64,000 bases of DNA from Parerythrobacter_A sp963838735 (GCA_963838735.1 CAWISG010000006.1:124001-188000), one strand, 5' to 3'; shown: positions 53,933 to 62,618, counted from the first letter of the stretch. Numbers and translations: made by a program. The notes: generated from the letters alone by a model not told the origin.

Positions 53933-54846
53933 ACCTGCTTCGCCCGGAGCGCCACCGCCATGCCGACCAGCGCCAGCACCGCGCCCAGCGCCGACAGCGC
54001 GGTCCATTCATACGCCTCCAGCACCGTCGAGATCACCATTGCCACCACGATGACCAGGATGTTCTGATACGCCGCGCGCCCCGCGCCGATGGTGCGGATC
54101 AGCGTGTAATAGAGCGGGAATGTGACCACCGAGCCCGCCAGCGCCAGCCAGACCAGCCCGGCCCAGAACACCGGCGATGCGGGGAACACCGGGGCCCCGT
54201 GCTCGAACCAGGCCAGCGCGATGTCGAAGCCGGTGCCATACAGCATCGACCATGCCAGCAGGCTGACCATCGGCAGCGCGCGGCCCGTCGGCAGTGCCTG
54301 ACAGACATTGGCGATGCTGGCCGACAGGATCCCACCGATGGCGAACGCGATACCGAGCGCGACATTGCCGCCAAGCGGCGACAGCCGGGCTTCGTGCAGC
54401 AGCAGCAGCGAAATGCCCGCCAGCGCGACCACGCCGCCCAGATAAAAGCGCAGGCTCACCCGCTGCCCCAGCAGCCAGCGGCCGAGCAGCGCATTGGTCA
54501 CGATCATCAGGCTGAACATCACCGCCACGATGCCCGAGGTCAGGTGCAGCTCCGCCCGATAGACGAAGTTGAAATTGCCGCAGAACTGGGTGAGGCCGAT
54601 AAACACTGCCAGCGCCTGACCGCTACGCCCGATGGCAAGCGAGCGGCCCATGATCCGCGCCACCACGAACATCGCGGGCGTCGCCAGCATGAAGCGCCAT
54701 GCGATCGACCAGCTGGCGGGTACGGTGCCGATCTGCCCGGTGATGACATACCATGTGCTGCCCCAGATCAGTGCGACGATCAGGAATGCTGCCATGATGC
54801 GCGGCTGCAACAGCGCCTGTGTCTGGGTCGAGAGGGGCCCGGTCAA
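53929..54846 (-). CDS. EamA/DMT-family transporter
   Basis: Drug/metabolite exporter with ten predicted membrane segments in two EamA halves. Signatures are FLIVALIWGSTWYVIT at the first helix, FRAELHLTSGIVAVMFSLMIV-like residues midway, and LVWLALAGSVVTFPLYYTLIRTIG in the second half. I start it at a TTG (TTG-ACC-GGG), which overlaps the ltaE stop as TTGA and gives 305 residues with a family-like N-terminus; ATG at 54795 is the safer alternative. Coupling with threonine aldolase suggests amino acid export, which is an inference. Confidence 0.85.
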   Translation of the reverse strand: MTGPLSTQTQALLQPRIMAAFLIVALIWGSTWYVITGQIGTVPASWSIAWRFMLATPAMFVVARIMGRSLAIGRSGQALAVFIGLTQFCGNFNFVYRAELHLTSGIVAVMFSLMIVTNALLGRWLLGQRVSLRFYLGGVVALAGISLLLLHEARLSPLGGNVALGIAFAIGGILSASIANVCQALPTGRALPMVSLLAWSMLYGTGFDIALAWFEHGAPVFPASPVFWAGLVWLALAGSVVTFPLYYTLIRTIGAGRAAYQNILVIVVAMVISTVLEAYEWTALSALGAVLALVGMAVALRAKQV

Positions 54847-55838
54847 AGGCCGGAGATGGCTTTGGCGAGTGCACTGGCCGCGTGCGCGTCGCTGTTCCAT
54901 GCGGTGACGAACCGCGCGGCATCGCTACCCCAGTCGTAAAAGCCGAAGCCCTGTTTTCGCAATGCGGCACGTTCGGCGGCGGTACAGCGCACGAACAGCT
55001 CGTTCGCCTCGACCGGGTGCATCAGCCGCTGGCTGCACGAGGTCGCGATTTCGGCGGCAGCGGCATTGGCGGCGCGCGCGTTCTCCAGCCACAGCTCGTC
55101 TTCAAGCATGGCAACGAGCTGCGCGGCGAGAAAGCGGCCTTTAGATTGCAGATGCCCGGCGCGCTTGCGGCGATAGCGGGCGACGTCCGCGAGGGCAGGC
55201 TCGAAGAACACGATGGCTTCCGCGCTCATCGCCCCATTCTTCACACACCCGAAACTGAGCGCTTGCGCCTTACCGACCGCCTCGGCTGGGGTACAATCGA
55301 GGAAAGCGACCGCATTGGCGAACCGTGCCCCGTCGACATGCAGCGGCAGGCCGCGCTCTGCGGCCAATGCACCGATCGCGTCGAGTTCGGCGGGGCGATA
55401 GCAGCGCCCGTATTCGCTGCACTGCGTAAGAGAGATCGCATGCGGCTGCACTTGATGTACGTCATCGCGGATCGGGTCTATCACGGCGCGAATGGCGTCG
55501 GGCGTCAGCTTCGCGCCCTCTCCGCCTGCCAGCAGCAGCTTCGCGCCGTGCAGGTAGAAGCCCGGCGCGCCGCCCTCATCCTGTTCGATATGTGCCTCGG
55601 CATGGCAGACCACGCCGCCATGCGGGGGCACCATCGTTGCCAGCGCAAGGCAGTTCGCCGCCGTGCCGGTTGCCACCCACAGCACAGTGCAGTCGCGTCC
55701 GAACAGTTCGGCAAAGCGCGCATCCAGTTCGCGCGACAGGGCATCGCCATCATAGGGCGCATCGCTCGCGTCGGCGGCACGCATCGCGTCCCAGACGCGG
55801 GGATGGACGGCGGCGGCATTGTCGGACAGGAATTGCAT
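54843..55838 (-). CDS. ltaE: Low-specificity threonine aldolase
   Basis: PLP enzyme that cleaves threonine to glycine and acetaldehyde (beta-eliminating lyase family). The 331 residues start MQFLSDNAAAVHPRVWDAMR. They contain YDGDALSRELDARFAELFG, VWVATGTAANCLAL-type residues, LHVDGARFANAVAFL (PLP-ring Asp) and the PLP-lysine in SFGCVKNGAMSAEAIVFF. It is followed by the DMT transporter and divergent from the small acetyltransferase. Confidence 0.94.
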   Translation of the reverse strand: MQFLSDNAAAVHPRVWDAMRAADASDAPYDGDALSRELDARFAELFGRDCTVLWVATGTAANCLALATMVPPHGGVVCHAEAHIEQDEGGAPGFYLHGAKLLLAGGEGAKLTPDAIRAVIDPIRDDVHQVQPHAISLTQCSEYGRCYRPAELDAIGALAAERGLPLHVDGARFANAVAFLDCTPAEAVGKAQALSFGCVKNGAMSAEAIVFFEPALADVARYRRKRAGHLQSKGRFLAAQLVAMLEDELWLENARAANAAAAEIATSCSQRLMHPVEANELFVRCTAAERAALRKQGFGFYDWGSDAARFVTAWNSDAHAASALAKAISGL

Positions 55839-55888
55839 TGCGCGCTGCCCTAACCCACCTTGGAACGAGCGCAAGATGGAGAAACGCG

Positions 55889-56197
55889 ATGGCTGCCGGT
55901 AAAGCAAATGTGACGATCACCCATTCCGACACGCAAAGCGGCGGCGGGCGCTATGTCGCCGAAGTCGGCGGCAGCGGGCATACCGGCCACCTCGACTGGG
56001 AGCCTAGGGGCGATGGGGTCAGGATCGCCACGCATACCATCGTGCCGCGTGAAATCGGCGGGCAGGGCGTGGCGGCCCAGCTGGTCGATGCGCTGGTCGC
56101 CGATGCGAAGGAACACAGTTTCAAGATCGTGCCGCAATGCTCCTATGTCGAGAAAAAGTTCGACGAAAACCCGGGCTGGTCGGACATGCGGGTCTAG
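55889..56197 (+). CDS. GNAT-type N-acetyltransferase, small YjdJ-like family
   Basis: A 102-residue single-domain acetyltransferase. It has GHLDWEPRGDGVRIATHTIV, the acetyl-CoA loop PREIGGQGVAAQLVDALVAD, and VPQCSYVEKKFDENPGWSDM, where CSYVEKKF...P is typical of this short family. The substrate is unknown. GGAG lies 8 bases before the ATG. Confidence 0.88.
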   Translation: MAAGKANVTITHSDTQSGGGRYVAEVGGSGHTGHLDWEPRGDGVRIATHTIVPREIGGQGVAAQLVDALVADAKEHSFKIVPQCSYVEKKFDENPGWSDMRV

Positions 56198-56251
56198 ATC
56201 AGGCGCGGGTAAATCGGGCGCGCGCTGGTCGGGTAAGCCAGCTGGCGCGCG

Positions 56252-57814
56252 TCATGCAAGCTCGGAGAAATCGTTCGCGGTAATGCTGCGGATCACGGCC
56301 TGGTGTAACGCTTCCGCGCGCGCGAGCGGCAGACCGTTCAACGCCAGCGTGCCCCCTGCCAGACCCAGCTTGAGATGAGCATAGCCACGCCGTTGCGCGA
56401 CCGGCCCGCGCACGATCTCCGACGATTGCAGCTTGATGCGCGAGGCTATCGACAGCTCGGGAGAGAAGTAGCCTTCCTGCGCGAAGACCTGCGTGTCGCT
56501 CACCGCGTTTTTCTCGAACCGCCAGGCCCAGGCGGAAACCATTGCCGCTGCAATGGCGAGCGCCAGCGGAAGCAACGCCCATCCCGGTGGTGCGAACACC
56601 GCGACCGGGATTGCAATCGCGCCTATCGACACGAAGTCGAACAGCGCGCTGTCGAAGCGATAACGGCGGCTGGGCCGATGCCAGTCCGCTTGCACCGCAG
56701 GCGTGAATCCGGCGGCATGGATGATCGGGTCCAGTTCCGCCAGTTGCGCAAACGGCGCGACATCGTGGCTGGCGGACCCTGCATCCTGCGCGAGGCTGAC
56801 GATCTTCAAGCCGTGCCAGCCACCACCCGCTCCGAACCGCCGCCGGAGCGCGCCGGTGCTTATCTTCAGCGCCTGCACGCGGTGGACGGGCATCACGACG
56901 TCGGTGCGCGTGAACAGGCCGCGTCGCCGCCGGAAGCCCTTGGCGGTGCGCTCCAGCACGAAGCCCCAGTCGCGCAGCATCGTGCGGATGACGCCGGTGG
57001 CAAAGCCGACGACCAGCAGCGATGCAAGCGCGATCACGCCGCCCGCCACCTGCGCAAGCGGGCCAAGCCCCGCCAGTTGCGCGCCCGGCCCGGCCAGTCG
57101 CTCTTCCCATGCATCGAAATCCCACAGTTCGAAGGGCAGCAGAAAATCGAATTGCTGGGTCAGGCCCGCCAGCACGGCGACCACCGCCAGCGAGAAATTG
57201 AACAGGCCAAACAGCAGCAATCGCTGCGGCGTCATGCGGAACAGGATGTCGGCCGGGGGTTCCGCGGCAGGCGCGGCTGATCCGGCTGCGGTATCGTCGG
57301 AGACAGCTACCTCGCGCCGGTCGCGGACCAGCTCGCGCAGCCGCGCGCCCTCGGCTTCGGTAAGATAGGTGAGCGCGATCTCCTCGCCCCCGCCTGCGCC
57401 CGTTTCGAACCGCACCGCCGTCAGGCCGAGCAGGCGCGGGAGGAACGCCTGTTCGAGGCTGACATCCTGGATGCGCTCATAGGGAACGGAGCGCGCGGTT
57501 CGGGCGAAGATACCGCTTTCCACACGGATGTCTTCGGCGCCAACGGTGTAGGTGAACCGTAGCCAGCGCAGATATGCGCCTCCCATCGCGAACAGCAGCA
57601 AGGCGGCCAGAATAAGCGATGCTGCGAGAACCCAGCTTTCGGAATTTCGGGTACTGAAAAATCCCGCCGCTGCCGGAAAAGCCAGACTGCGCAGGCCGGT
57701 GATCCCCTGCGCCAGCACGCCAAGCGGGTTCGTCCGCTGTGGGATCGGCAGGGGTTTTGCGGTCACTGGAACGCTCGCCATCGCCAGTGGCGGCGGCGTA
57801 TCGGGCACCCTCAT
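56252..57814 (-). CDS. Bacterial PH-domain (bPH2/YdbT-like) membrane protein
   Basis: A 520-residue membrane protein with repeated bPH2 (YdbT) units. There are hydrophobic pairs near residues 60-85, 195-220 and 245-275, and around 390-425. The PH-type stretches are FTYTVGAEDIRVESGIFARTARSVPYERIQDV, split by helices, and FTRTDVVMPVHRVQALKIST, and ITANDFSELA closes it. Function is unknown; Bacillus relatives protect against antimicrobial peptides. Its ATG overlaps the preceding PH gene (ATGA), so both probably form one complex. Confidence 0.85.
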   Translation of the reverse strand: MRVPDTPPPLAMASVPVTAKPLPIPQRTNPLGVLAQGITGLRSLAFPAAAGFFSTRNSESWVLAASLILAALLLFAMGGAYLRWLRFTYTVGAEDIRVESGIFARTARSVPYERIQDVSLEQAFLPRLLGLTAVRFETGAGGGEEIALTYLTEAEGARLRELVRDRREVAVSDDTAAGSAAPAAEPPADILFRMTPQRLLLFGLFNFSLAVVAVLAGLTQQFDFLLPFELWDFDAWEERLAGPGAQLAGLGPLAQVAGGVIALASLLVVGFATGVIRTMLRDWGFVLERTAKGFRRRRGLFTRTDVVMPVHRVQALKISTGALRRRFGAGGGWHGLKIVSLAQDAGSASHDVAPFAQLAELDPIIHAAGFTPAVQADWHRPSRRYRFDSALFDFVSIGAIAIPVAVFAPPGWALLPLALAIAAAMVSAWAWRFEKNAVSDTQVFAQEGYFSPELSIASRIKLQSSEIVRGPVAQRRGYAHLKLGLAGGTLALNGLPLARAEALHQAVIRSITANDFSELA

Positions 57815-58314
57815 TGCAGTTCGCGCTTGATATGCCGCCGGATCGTTTCGCGGAATGCGGCGGCATCGTCGCTGGCGAGACCGGGCAGGTTTACGGACGC
57901 GTTGTGCACCCCGGCGGTGTGGACGGTCAGGGTCGACAGGCCGTGCATCCGTTCCAGCGGGCCTTGCTCCACATCGATATGCTGCACCCGCCCGAACGGC
58001 ACCACGCTGTCATGCCGGAACCACAGCCCGCGCACCACGCGCAGCCGGTCGGTGCCCATGACGTAGCCGCGCGCGATATAGCGGCGATGCGGCAGGCGTA
58101 GCACGACCGCCACCGCCACCAGCAGCACCGGCCCGATGACGACGCCGAACGGCAGGTACCCGCGCGCCTCAACCACGATGGCGCCGATGACGAAAGGCAG
58201 TGCGGTTAGAATGGTGCGAATGCGTGTGAGCGAAACGAAACGCGGGTCCAGCGGTGTCAGCGCACGGGGCGCGGCACCCTCTGCGGCTTCGGTGTGTTCG
58301 CTGTCATTCTGCAT
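57811..58314 (-). CDS. Bacterial PH-domain (YdbS-like) membrane protein
   Basis: A 167-residue protein with two hydrophobic segments (TILTALPFVIGAIVVEA and LPFGVVIGPVLLVAVAVVLRL) and one bPH2 domain (GTDRLRVVRGLWFRHDSVVPF, then GRVQHIDVEQGPLERMHGLS). It is the small partner of the YdbS/YdbT pair. The ATG of MQNDSEHTEAAEG is chosen; the frame upstream runs through the tRNA gene. Confidence 0.87.
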   Translation of the reverse strand: MQNDSEHTEAAEGAAPRALTPLDPRFVSLTRIRTILTALPFVIGAIVVEARGYLPFGVVIGPVLLVAVAVVLRLPHRRYIARGYVMGTDRLRVVRGLWFRHDSVVPFGRVQHIDVEQGPLERMHGLSTLTVHTAGVHNASVNLPGLASDDAAAFRETIRRHIKRELQ

Positions 58315-58368
58315 ACCGGGGTCCGGTCTAACCGGCAGCGCGGACGGCACAAGAGGAGAAAAGGGGAA

Positions 58369-58443
58369 TGGTGCTGCTGGGGAGGATCGAACTCCCGGCC
58401 TCACCCTTACCAAGGGTGTGCTCTACCACTGAGCTACAGCAGC
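58369..58443 (-). tRNA. tRNA-Thr (anticodon GGT)
   Basis: The minus strand folds as a 75-base cloverleaf. The acceptor GCTGCTG pairs with CAGCAGC, then A and an encoded CCA. The D arm is AGCTCAGTGGTAGAGC. The anticodon stem ACCCT/AGGGT holds loop TGGTA with anticodon GGT. The T arm is GGGAGTTCGATCCTCCC. Confidence 0.95.
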
Positions 58444-58548
58444 GTATCACCAAGTCGCGGGCCTATTGGCGCTTGCCCCTCCCAAGTCAAGGATTGCGGT
58501 TTCGTGCGCGACTTGAATTGCGCCTGCCATAGCCGCTATCTCGTGACG

Positions 58549-58692
58549 ATGTCCGACGCGCCCAAACCTTCCGACGCAGCCCTTACGCGCGAAGAACGCC
58601 TGGCCGCCAAGCTGCGCGAGAACCTGAGGCGGCGCAAGATGCAGGGCCGCAGGGTACAAGGACACTTGCCAAGCGATACTTCGCAGGAATAG
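58549..58692 (+). CDS. Small basic protein of unknown function
   Basis: A 47-residue protein, MSDAPKPSDAALTREERLAA followed by KLRENLRRRKMQGRRVQGHL. The charged helical core EERLAAKLRENLRRRK is of a type I have seen as conserved short hypotheticals in Sphingomonadales; the function is unknown. A GTG at 58543 would add two residues. It lies between tRNA-Thr and prs on the prs strand. Confidence 0.6.
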   Translation: MSDAPKPSDAALTREERLAAKLRENLRRRKMQGRRVQGHLPSDTSQE

Positions 58693-58825
58693 CGCCGTCG
58701 CTTTCCCCATATGCGCGCGTGCCCTGTGTTGCAAAGCAACCATGCCCCGCTAAGCCATCCCCGTCCGCCTGGGCCGCGCCGCCGAATCGGGGCGCGGGGG
58801 CGGGTGCTGGATGCAGGACACGTTT

Positions 58826-59761
58826 ATGAAACTCATGGCCGCAAATTCGAACCTGCCGCTGGCCCGCGCGATTGCCGCCTATCTCGAAATGCCGCTGGTC
58901 GATGCCGGCGTGCGCCGGTTCGCCGACGAGGAAATCTTTGTCGAGATTCACGAAAACGTGCGCGGCGAGGATGTCTTTCTGGTCCAGTCCACCAGCTATC
59001 CGGCCAACGACAATTTGATGGAACTGCTGATCTGCATCGACGCGTGCCGCCGCGCCTCGGCCAAGCGGATTACCGCCGTCGTCCCCTATTTCGGCTATGC
59101 CCGGCAGGATCGCAAACCCGGCCCGCGCACACCCATCAGCGCGAAACTGGTCGCCAACCTCATTACCGAGGCGGGCGCGGACCGGGTGCTGGCGGTCGAC
59201 CTGCATGCGGGGCAAATCCAGGGTTTCTTCGATATCCCGACCGATAATCTGTACGCCGCGCCGGTCATGGCGGCGGATATCCAGGCGCGGTATGGCGACC
59301 GCAACCTGATGGTGGTCAGCCCCGATGTCGGCGGCGTGGTGCGCGCCCGCGCGCTGGCCAAACGACTCGACAACGCGCCGCTCGCCATCGTCGACAAGCG
59401 CCGCGACCGGCCGGGCGAGAGCGAAGTGATGAACATCATCGGCGACGTAGAGGGCCAGGATTGCGTGATGATCGACGATATCATCGATTCGGGCGGCACG
59501 TTGTGCAATGCGGCGCAGGCGCTGCTGGACTCCGGCGCGAACTCGGTCGCCGCCTATATCACGCACGGGGTGCTGTCGGGCGGCGCGGTGGCGCGGGTGA
59601 ACAGCAGCGCGCTGACCGAGCTGGTGATCACCGACACCATCCGCCCCGGCGATGCCGCCGACGACAGCGACCGCATCCGCATTCTCACCATCGCCCCCCT
59701 TATCGGCGAAGCGGTCCGCCGCATCGCCGACGAAAGCAGCGTCAGCTCGCTGTTCGATTGA
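58826..59761 (+). CDS. prs: Ribose-phosphate pyrophosphokinase
   Basis: Makes PRPP from ribose-5-phosphate and ATP, feeding purine (purE, purK), histidine (hisN) and salvage (apt) enzymes in this window. The ATG at 58826 is chosen because AGGA lies 7 bases upstream and the protein then has 311 residues, the family norm; an ATG at 58811 would add 5. Signatures are FADEEIFVEIHENVRGEDVF, PYFGYARQDRK, VDLHAGQIQGFFDIP and the PRPP loop MIDDIIDSGGTL. Confidence 0.97.
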   Translation: MKLMAANSNLPLARAIAAYLEMPLVDAGVRRFADEEIFVEIHENVRGEDVFLVQSTSYPANDNLMELLICIDACRRASAKRITAVVPYFGYARQDRKPGPRTPISAKLVANLITEAGADRVLAVDLHAGQIQGFFDIPTDNLYAAPVMAADIQARYGDRNLMVVSPDVGGVVRARALAKRLDNAPLAIVDKRRDRPGESEVMNIIGDVEGQDCVMIDDIIDSGGTLCNAAQALLDSGANSVAAYITHGVLSGGAVARVNSSALTELVITDTIRPGDAADDSDRIRILTIAPLIGEAVRRIADESSVSSLFD

Positions 59762-59782
59762 TAAATATGGCGTAGCGCCGCG

Positions 59783-60691
59783 TTAGCGGCTCTCCGGCTC
59801 CGCTTCGGGGTCGCGCCAGCTTGGCATGGTGCCGCGCGGCAGGACGGCCAGCTCTTCCAGCCGCCGGGCCTGCCGTATCTCGGCGGTGATACGCAGCAGC
59901 GGATGGCGGTTGTCGCGCAGCTGTCCGGGTGTCAGATCGAAGAAATGGCGCATTTCGCGGTTGAGATGCGGTTCGTCGAAATAGCGCAGCCGCATCTCCG
60001 CTTCCTCGTCCGGTTCCGCCACACCCAGCAGCATCGCCACCATATCCAGCGCCCGCGCCCGGCGCAGTGCGCGCTTTGGCGTCAGGCCGAAATGACGCTT
60101 CACGGCCCGTTCCAGCGTGCGCAGCGTGACCCCGCATTGCGCGGCAATCTCGGCCGGCGACACTGTAGGATCGTGCAGCGCCGCGCGGTCGAAACGTGTT
60201 GCGATTGCGTCGGGAGGGGAAGGGTTGCGCGTCTCCACGAACCGACACAAAGCGCGATCGACATTGTCCAGCCATAGGGCCGGCCCGCCGGGGCGCAGAA
60301 CATTGGCAATATCGAATTCGCGGGACAGTTCCTCCAGCAATACGATACGGTTCACCAGTGCCTGCGTATCCTTCTGGCCCAAACGGGCAGCAGCGCCAGC
60401 GGCAGGATTGACCGTCACTACCTGGAACGAACCTTCAACCGCCACCGCCATCGCTCGCGCCTGCGGTCCGAAAAACAGCGAATGGCCTTCGGGTCGGGCG
60501 GGGAAATGCATCGGTCCGTCATGCGTGTGCGCACTCCAGTCCGAACCGAACAGGATACGCACGGTCGGCAGCTCGTTGACGACACGGCATGCGAGACGAA
60601 TGCCTTCGGGCAGAGTCACGTCAGTTACACTGATGCGGTGGAACCATGGGCGCACAGCAAGCCCCGGCTGGCGGTTCAGCGCCAGCGGCAT
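59783..60691 (-). CDS. AraC-family transcriptional regulator
   Basis: A regulator of about 302 residues. The N-terminal sensory half (WFHRISVTDVTLPEGIRLAC to about 170) has no ligand motif I recognise. The C-terminal AraC-type helix-turn-helix includes AAQCGVTLRTLERAVKRHFG, then LTPKRALRRARALDMVAMLL. The start is uncertain: ATG at 60691 is used, but a GGGGG site (60738-60742) sits 7 bases before an in-frame ATT at 60730. Divergent from hisN, so it may control that gene or an unlinked target. Confidence 0.82.
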   Translation of the reverse strand: MPLALNRQPGLAVRPWFHRISVTDVTLPEGIRLACRVVNELPTVRILFGSDWSAHTHDGPMHFPARPEGHSLFFGPQARAMAVAVEGSFQVVTVNPAAGAAARLGQKDTQALVNRIVLLEELSREFDIANVLRPGGPALWLDNVDRALCRFVETRNPSPPDAIATRFDRAALHDPTVSPAEIAAQCGVTLRTLERAVKRHFGLTPKRALRRARALDMVAMLLGVAEPDEEAEMRLRYFDEPHLNREMRHFFDLTPGQLRDNRHPLLRITAEIRQARRLEELAVLPRGTMPSWRDPEAEPESR

Positions 60692-60846
60692 CCCTGCGTG
60701 CGTTGCACCGGTGCTCGACCGGATCGTAATGACTGTTCCCCCGAAACTGAAAAAAATATGCACGAGAAACACCGCGAAGTCCAGCGGACCGCTCCGAACT
60801 GGAGCGACTTGCCGTGCCCATGCCATGGACGCTACGCGCTGCGGCG

Positions 60847-61635
60847 ATGGCCAACACCCTTTCCGACGACCTCGCCCTTGCCAATCGCCTTGCCGATGCG
60901 GCGGGGGCAGCAATCCGCCCGCTGTTTCGCGCCAATTTCGCACATGAGCGCAAGGCGGACCGTTCGCCGGTGACACAGGCGGACCGCGAAGGCGAAGCCG
61001 CAATGCGCGCCATCCTGGAGGCAGAGCGCCCCGACGACGGCATCATCGGCGAGGAATACGGCACGCGCAACGCGGGCGCGGGGCGGCAATGGGTGCTCGA
61101 CCCCATCGACGGTACGGTCAGCTTCATGGCGGGCCGCCCGATTTTCGGCACGCTCGTCGCGCTGATGCAGGACGGCTGGCCGGTGCTCGGCATCATCGAC
61201 CAGCCGGTATTGCGCGAACGCTGGGTCGGGCGCGTGGGCCAGCCGACGACGCTGAACGGGGCGCCGGTGCAAGTGCGCAGCTGCAAGGAACTGGGCGATG
61301 CAGTGCTGGCATCGTCCGCGCCGCAATATTTTACCGACACCGACGCCGCCGCCTTCATGTCACTTGCCGCGAAAACCTCGCAAACGGTGGTGTGGGGCGG
61401 TGATTGCTACAATTACGGCCTGCTCGCCGCCGGACATTTGGATGTGGTGTGCGAATCGGGCCTGAAGCTGCACGATTACGCCGCGCTGGTTCCGGTGGTG
61501 GAGGGCGCCGGCGGACTGATGGCGGACTGGCAGGGCAATCCGCTGGACGCGGATTCGGCCCGAAACGAAGGCGGTCGCGTGCTGGCGCTGGGCGAACCGG
61601 CGCGGCTGGAGGACGTGCTGGAAGCGATGGGGTAG
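60847..61635 (+). CDS. hisN: Histidinol-phosphatase, inositol monophosphatase family (HisN)
   Basis: Removes phosphate from histidinol phosphate in histidine synthesis. The 262-residue protein carries IIGEEYGTRNAGAG (metal Glu), LDPIDGTVSFMAGRP (DPxDGT) and WGGDCYNYGLLAAGHLDVVC, with KLHDYAALVPVVEGAGGLM in place of WDxAA. The GGDCYNYGLLAAG wording is that of HisN rather than inositol phosphatase. ATGs at 60814 and 60820 would extend the N-terminus by about 10 residues. Confidence 0.85.
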   Translation: MANTLSDDLALANRLADAAGAAIRPLFRANFAHERKADRSPVTQADREGEAAMRAILEAERPDDGIIGEEYGTRNAGAGRQWVLDPIDGTVSFMAGRPIFGTLVALMQDGWPVLGIIDQPVLRERWVGRVGQPTTLNGAPVQVRSCKELGDAVLASSAPQYFTDTDAAAFMSLAAKTSQTVVWGGDCYNYGLLAAGHLDVVCESGLKLHDYAALVPVVEGAGGLMADWQGNPLDADSARNEGGRVLALGEPARLEDVLEAMG

Positions 61636-61740
61636 CGCGCTATCTTTGCTTGCGTTTTTACTGCGATGCGGTAAATACGCGCGCTTCACCGACACGTGTG
61701 AGAATTCGCCGGTCTGGCCGTTAGGGCTGCCAGGGCTGGT

Positions 61741-61764
61741 GGATGCGTGTCCCTATCCGCATCC
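61741..61764 (+). promoter_or_regulatory. Hairpin in the rpmI leader
   Basis: GGATGCG (61741-61747) pairs exactly with CGCATCC (61758-61764) just ahead of the AGGAG ribosome site (about 61769). It may be part of a leader by which L20 or L35 regulates its own operon, as known for other rpmI-rplT operons; this is an inference from position only. Confidence 0.3.
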
Positions 61765-61780
61765 GTAACAGGAGATGAAA

Positions 61781-61984
61781 ATGCCCAAGCTGAAGACCAA
61801 GAGCGGTGTCAAAAAGCGCTTCAAGATCACCGCGACCGGCAAGGTCAAGCACGGAGTTGCCGGCAAGCGCCACCGCCTGACGCACCACAATGCGAAGTAT
61901 ATCCGCCAGAACCGCGGAACCACCCTGGTCGCCGACGCCGATGCGCGCGTGATCAAGAAGTGGGCGCCCTACGGGCTTTCGTGA
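61781..61984 (+). CDS. rpmI: 50S ribosomal protein L35
   Basis: A 67-residue basic ribosomal protein, starting MPKLKTKSGVKKRFKITATG and containing KHGVAGKRHRLTHHNAKYIR. The AGGAG is 7 bases before the ATG. infC, usually upstream, is not present in the window. It is first of the rpmI-rplT-pheS-pheT cluster. Confidence 0.97.
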   Translation: MPKLKTKSGVKKRFKITATGKVKHGVAGKRHRLTHHNAKYIRQNRGTTLVADADARVIKKWAPYGLS

Positions 61985-62003
61985 CAGTCTAGCATGAGCA
62001 CGT

Positions 62004-62037
62004 CGCGAGCGTTTTTGTTTGCTCGCTGACGCTCGCG
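62004..62037 (+). promoter_or_regulatory. Switchable hairpin between rpmI and rplT
   Basis: CGCGAGCG (62004-62011) can pair with CGCTCGCG (62030-62037), or GCGAGC (62005-62010) with GCTCGC (62021-62026) around a T-rich loop GTTTTTGTTT. The two pairings are mutually exclusive. It abuts the large inverted repeat starting at 62038. Confidence 0.45.
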
Positions 62038-62121
62038 GGCTGTGCCTTCCCGCCCCCCTCCCGACCACCCAAGGTATTATCCTGATCGGGTGGTCGGGAG
62101 GGGGAGCGGGAAGGCACAGCC
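62038..62121. repeat. Near-perfect 33-base-pair inverted repeat between rpmI and rplT
   Basis: The left arm 62038-62070 pairs with the right arm 62088-62121 over 33 base pairs with a single extra A on the right (at 62105). The loop is 17 bases (62071-62087). The arms begin GGCTGTGCCTTCCCGC and end GCGGGAAGGCACAGCC. The symmetry is far beyond that of a typical terminator, and no T run follows. It could be a mobile palindromic element, a processing site or an attenuator. Confidence 0.9.
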
Positions 62122-62165
62122 AAGGGAGGGCGGATGCCCGACCGCATTAAATAAGGATATCTTTC

Positions 62166-62525
62166 ATGCCTCGCATCAAACGCGGCGTCACCACGCGCCA
62201 GAAGCACAAGCGGCTCCTCGAACAGGCCAAGGGCTATCGCGGCCGTCGCAAGAACACCATCCGCGTCGCGCGCCAGGCGGTCGAGAAAGCCGGCCAGTAC
62301 GCCTATCGCGACCGCAAGGTTAAGAAGCGCACGTTCCGCGCTTTGTGGATCCAGCGTATCAACGCCGCCGTCCGCGCCGAAGGGCTGACCTATTCGCAGT
62401 TCATGCACGGGGTGAAACTCGCCGGGATCGAGCTGGACCGCAAGGTCATGGCTGACCTCGCGATGAACGAGGAAGCGGCGTTCAAGGGCATTATCGGCCA
62501 GGCCAAGGCTGCTCTGCCGGCGTAA
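62166..62525 (+). CDS. rplT: 50S ribosomal protein L20
   Basis: A 119-residue early-assembly ribosomal protein that binds 23S rRNA. It starts MPRIKRGVTTRQKHKRLLEQ and contains AKGYRGRRKNTIRVARQAVE and RRTFRALWIQRINA-like residues, with MNEEAAFKGIIGQAKAALPA at the end. It lies 181 bases after rpmI, an unusually long gap filled by hairpins. AAGG is 8 bases before the ATG. Confidence 0.97.
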   Translation: MPRIKRGVTTRQKHKRLLEQAKGYRGRRKNTIRVARQAVEKAGQYAYRDRKVKKRTFRALWIQRINAAVRAEGLTYSQFMHGVKLAGIELDRKVMADLAMNEEAAFKGIIGQAKAALPA

Positions 62526-62554
62526 CCCGTTTTGCTGCGATATGACGAAGTGCT

Positions 62555-62586
62555 GGGCGGTCCATGATGGGCCGCCCTTTGCTTTT
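62555..62586 (+). terminator. Intrinsic terminator after rplT
   Basis: GGGCGGTCC (62555-62563) pairs with GGGCCGCCC (62569-62577), including one wobble, over an ATGAT loop, followed by TTTGCTTTT. It lies 30 bases past the stop and separates the ribosomal genes from pheS. Confidence 0.8.
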
Positions 62587-62618
62587 GCACCCCACATTCG
62601 ATAGCGGCTGGCTGATAT

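Noticed and set aside
59777..59790. GCCGC/GCGGC hairpin between prs and the AraC gene as terminator
   Set aside because: The 5-base stem has no T run and overlaps the AraC stop codon; too weak to call.
62004..62121. CRISPR or toxin-antitoxin interpretation of the hairpins between rpmI and rplT
   Set aside because: There is one palindrome with no regularly spaced direct repeats, and no open frame for a toxin.
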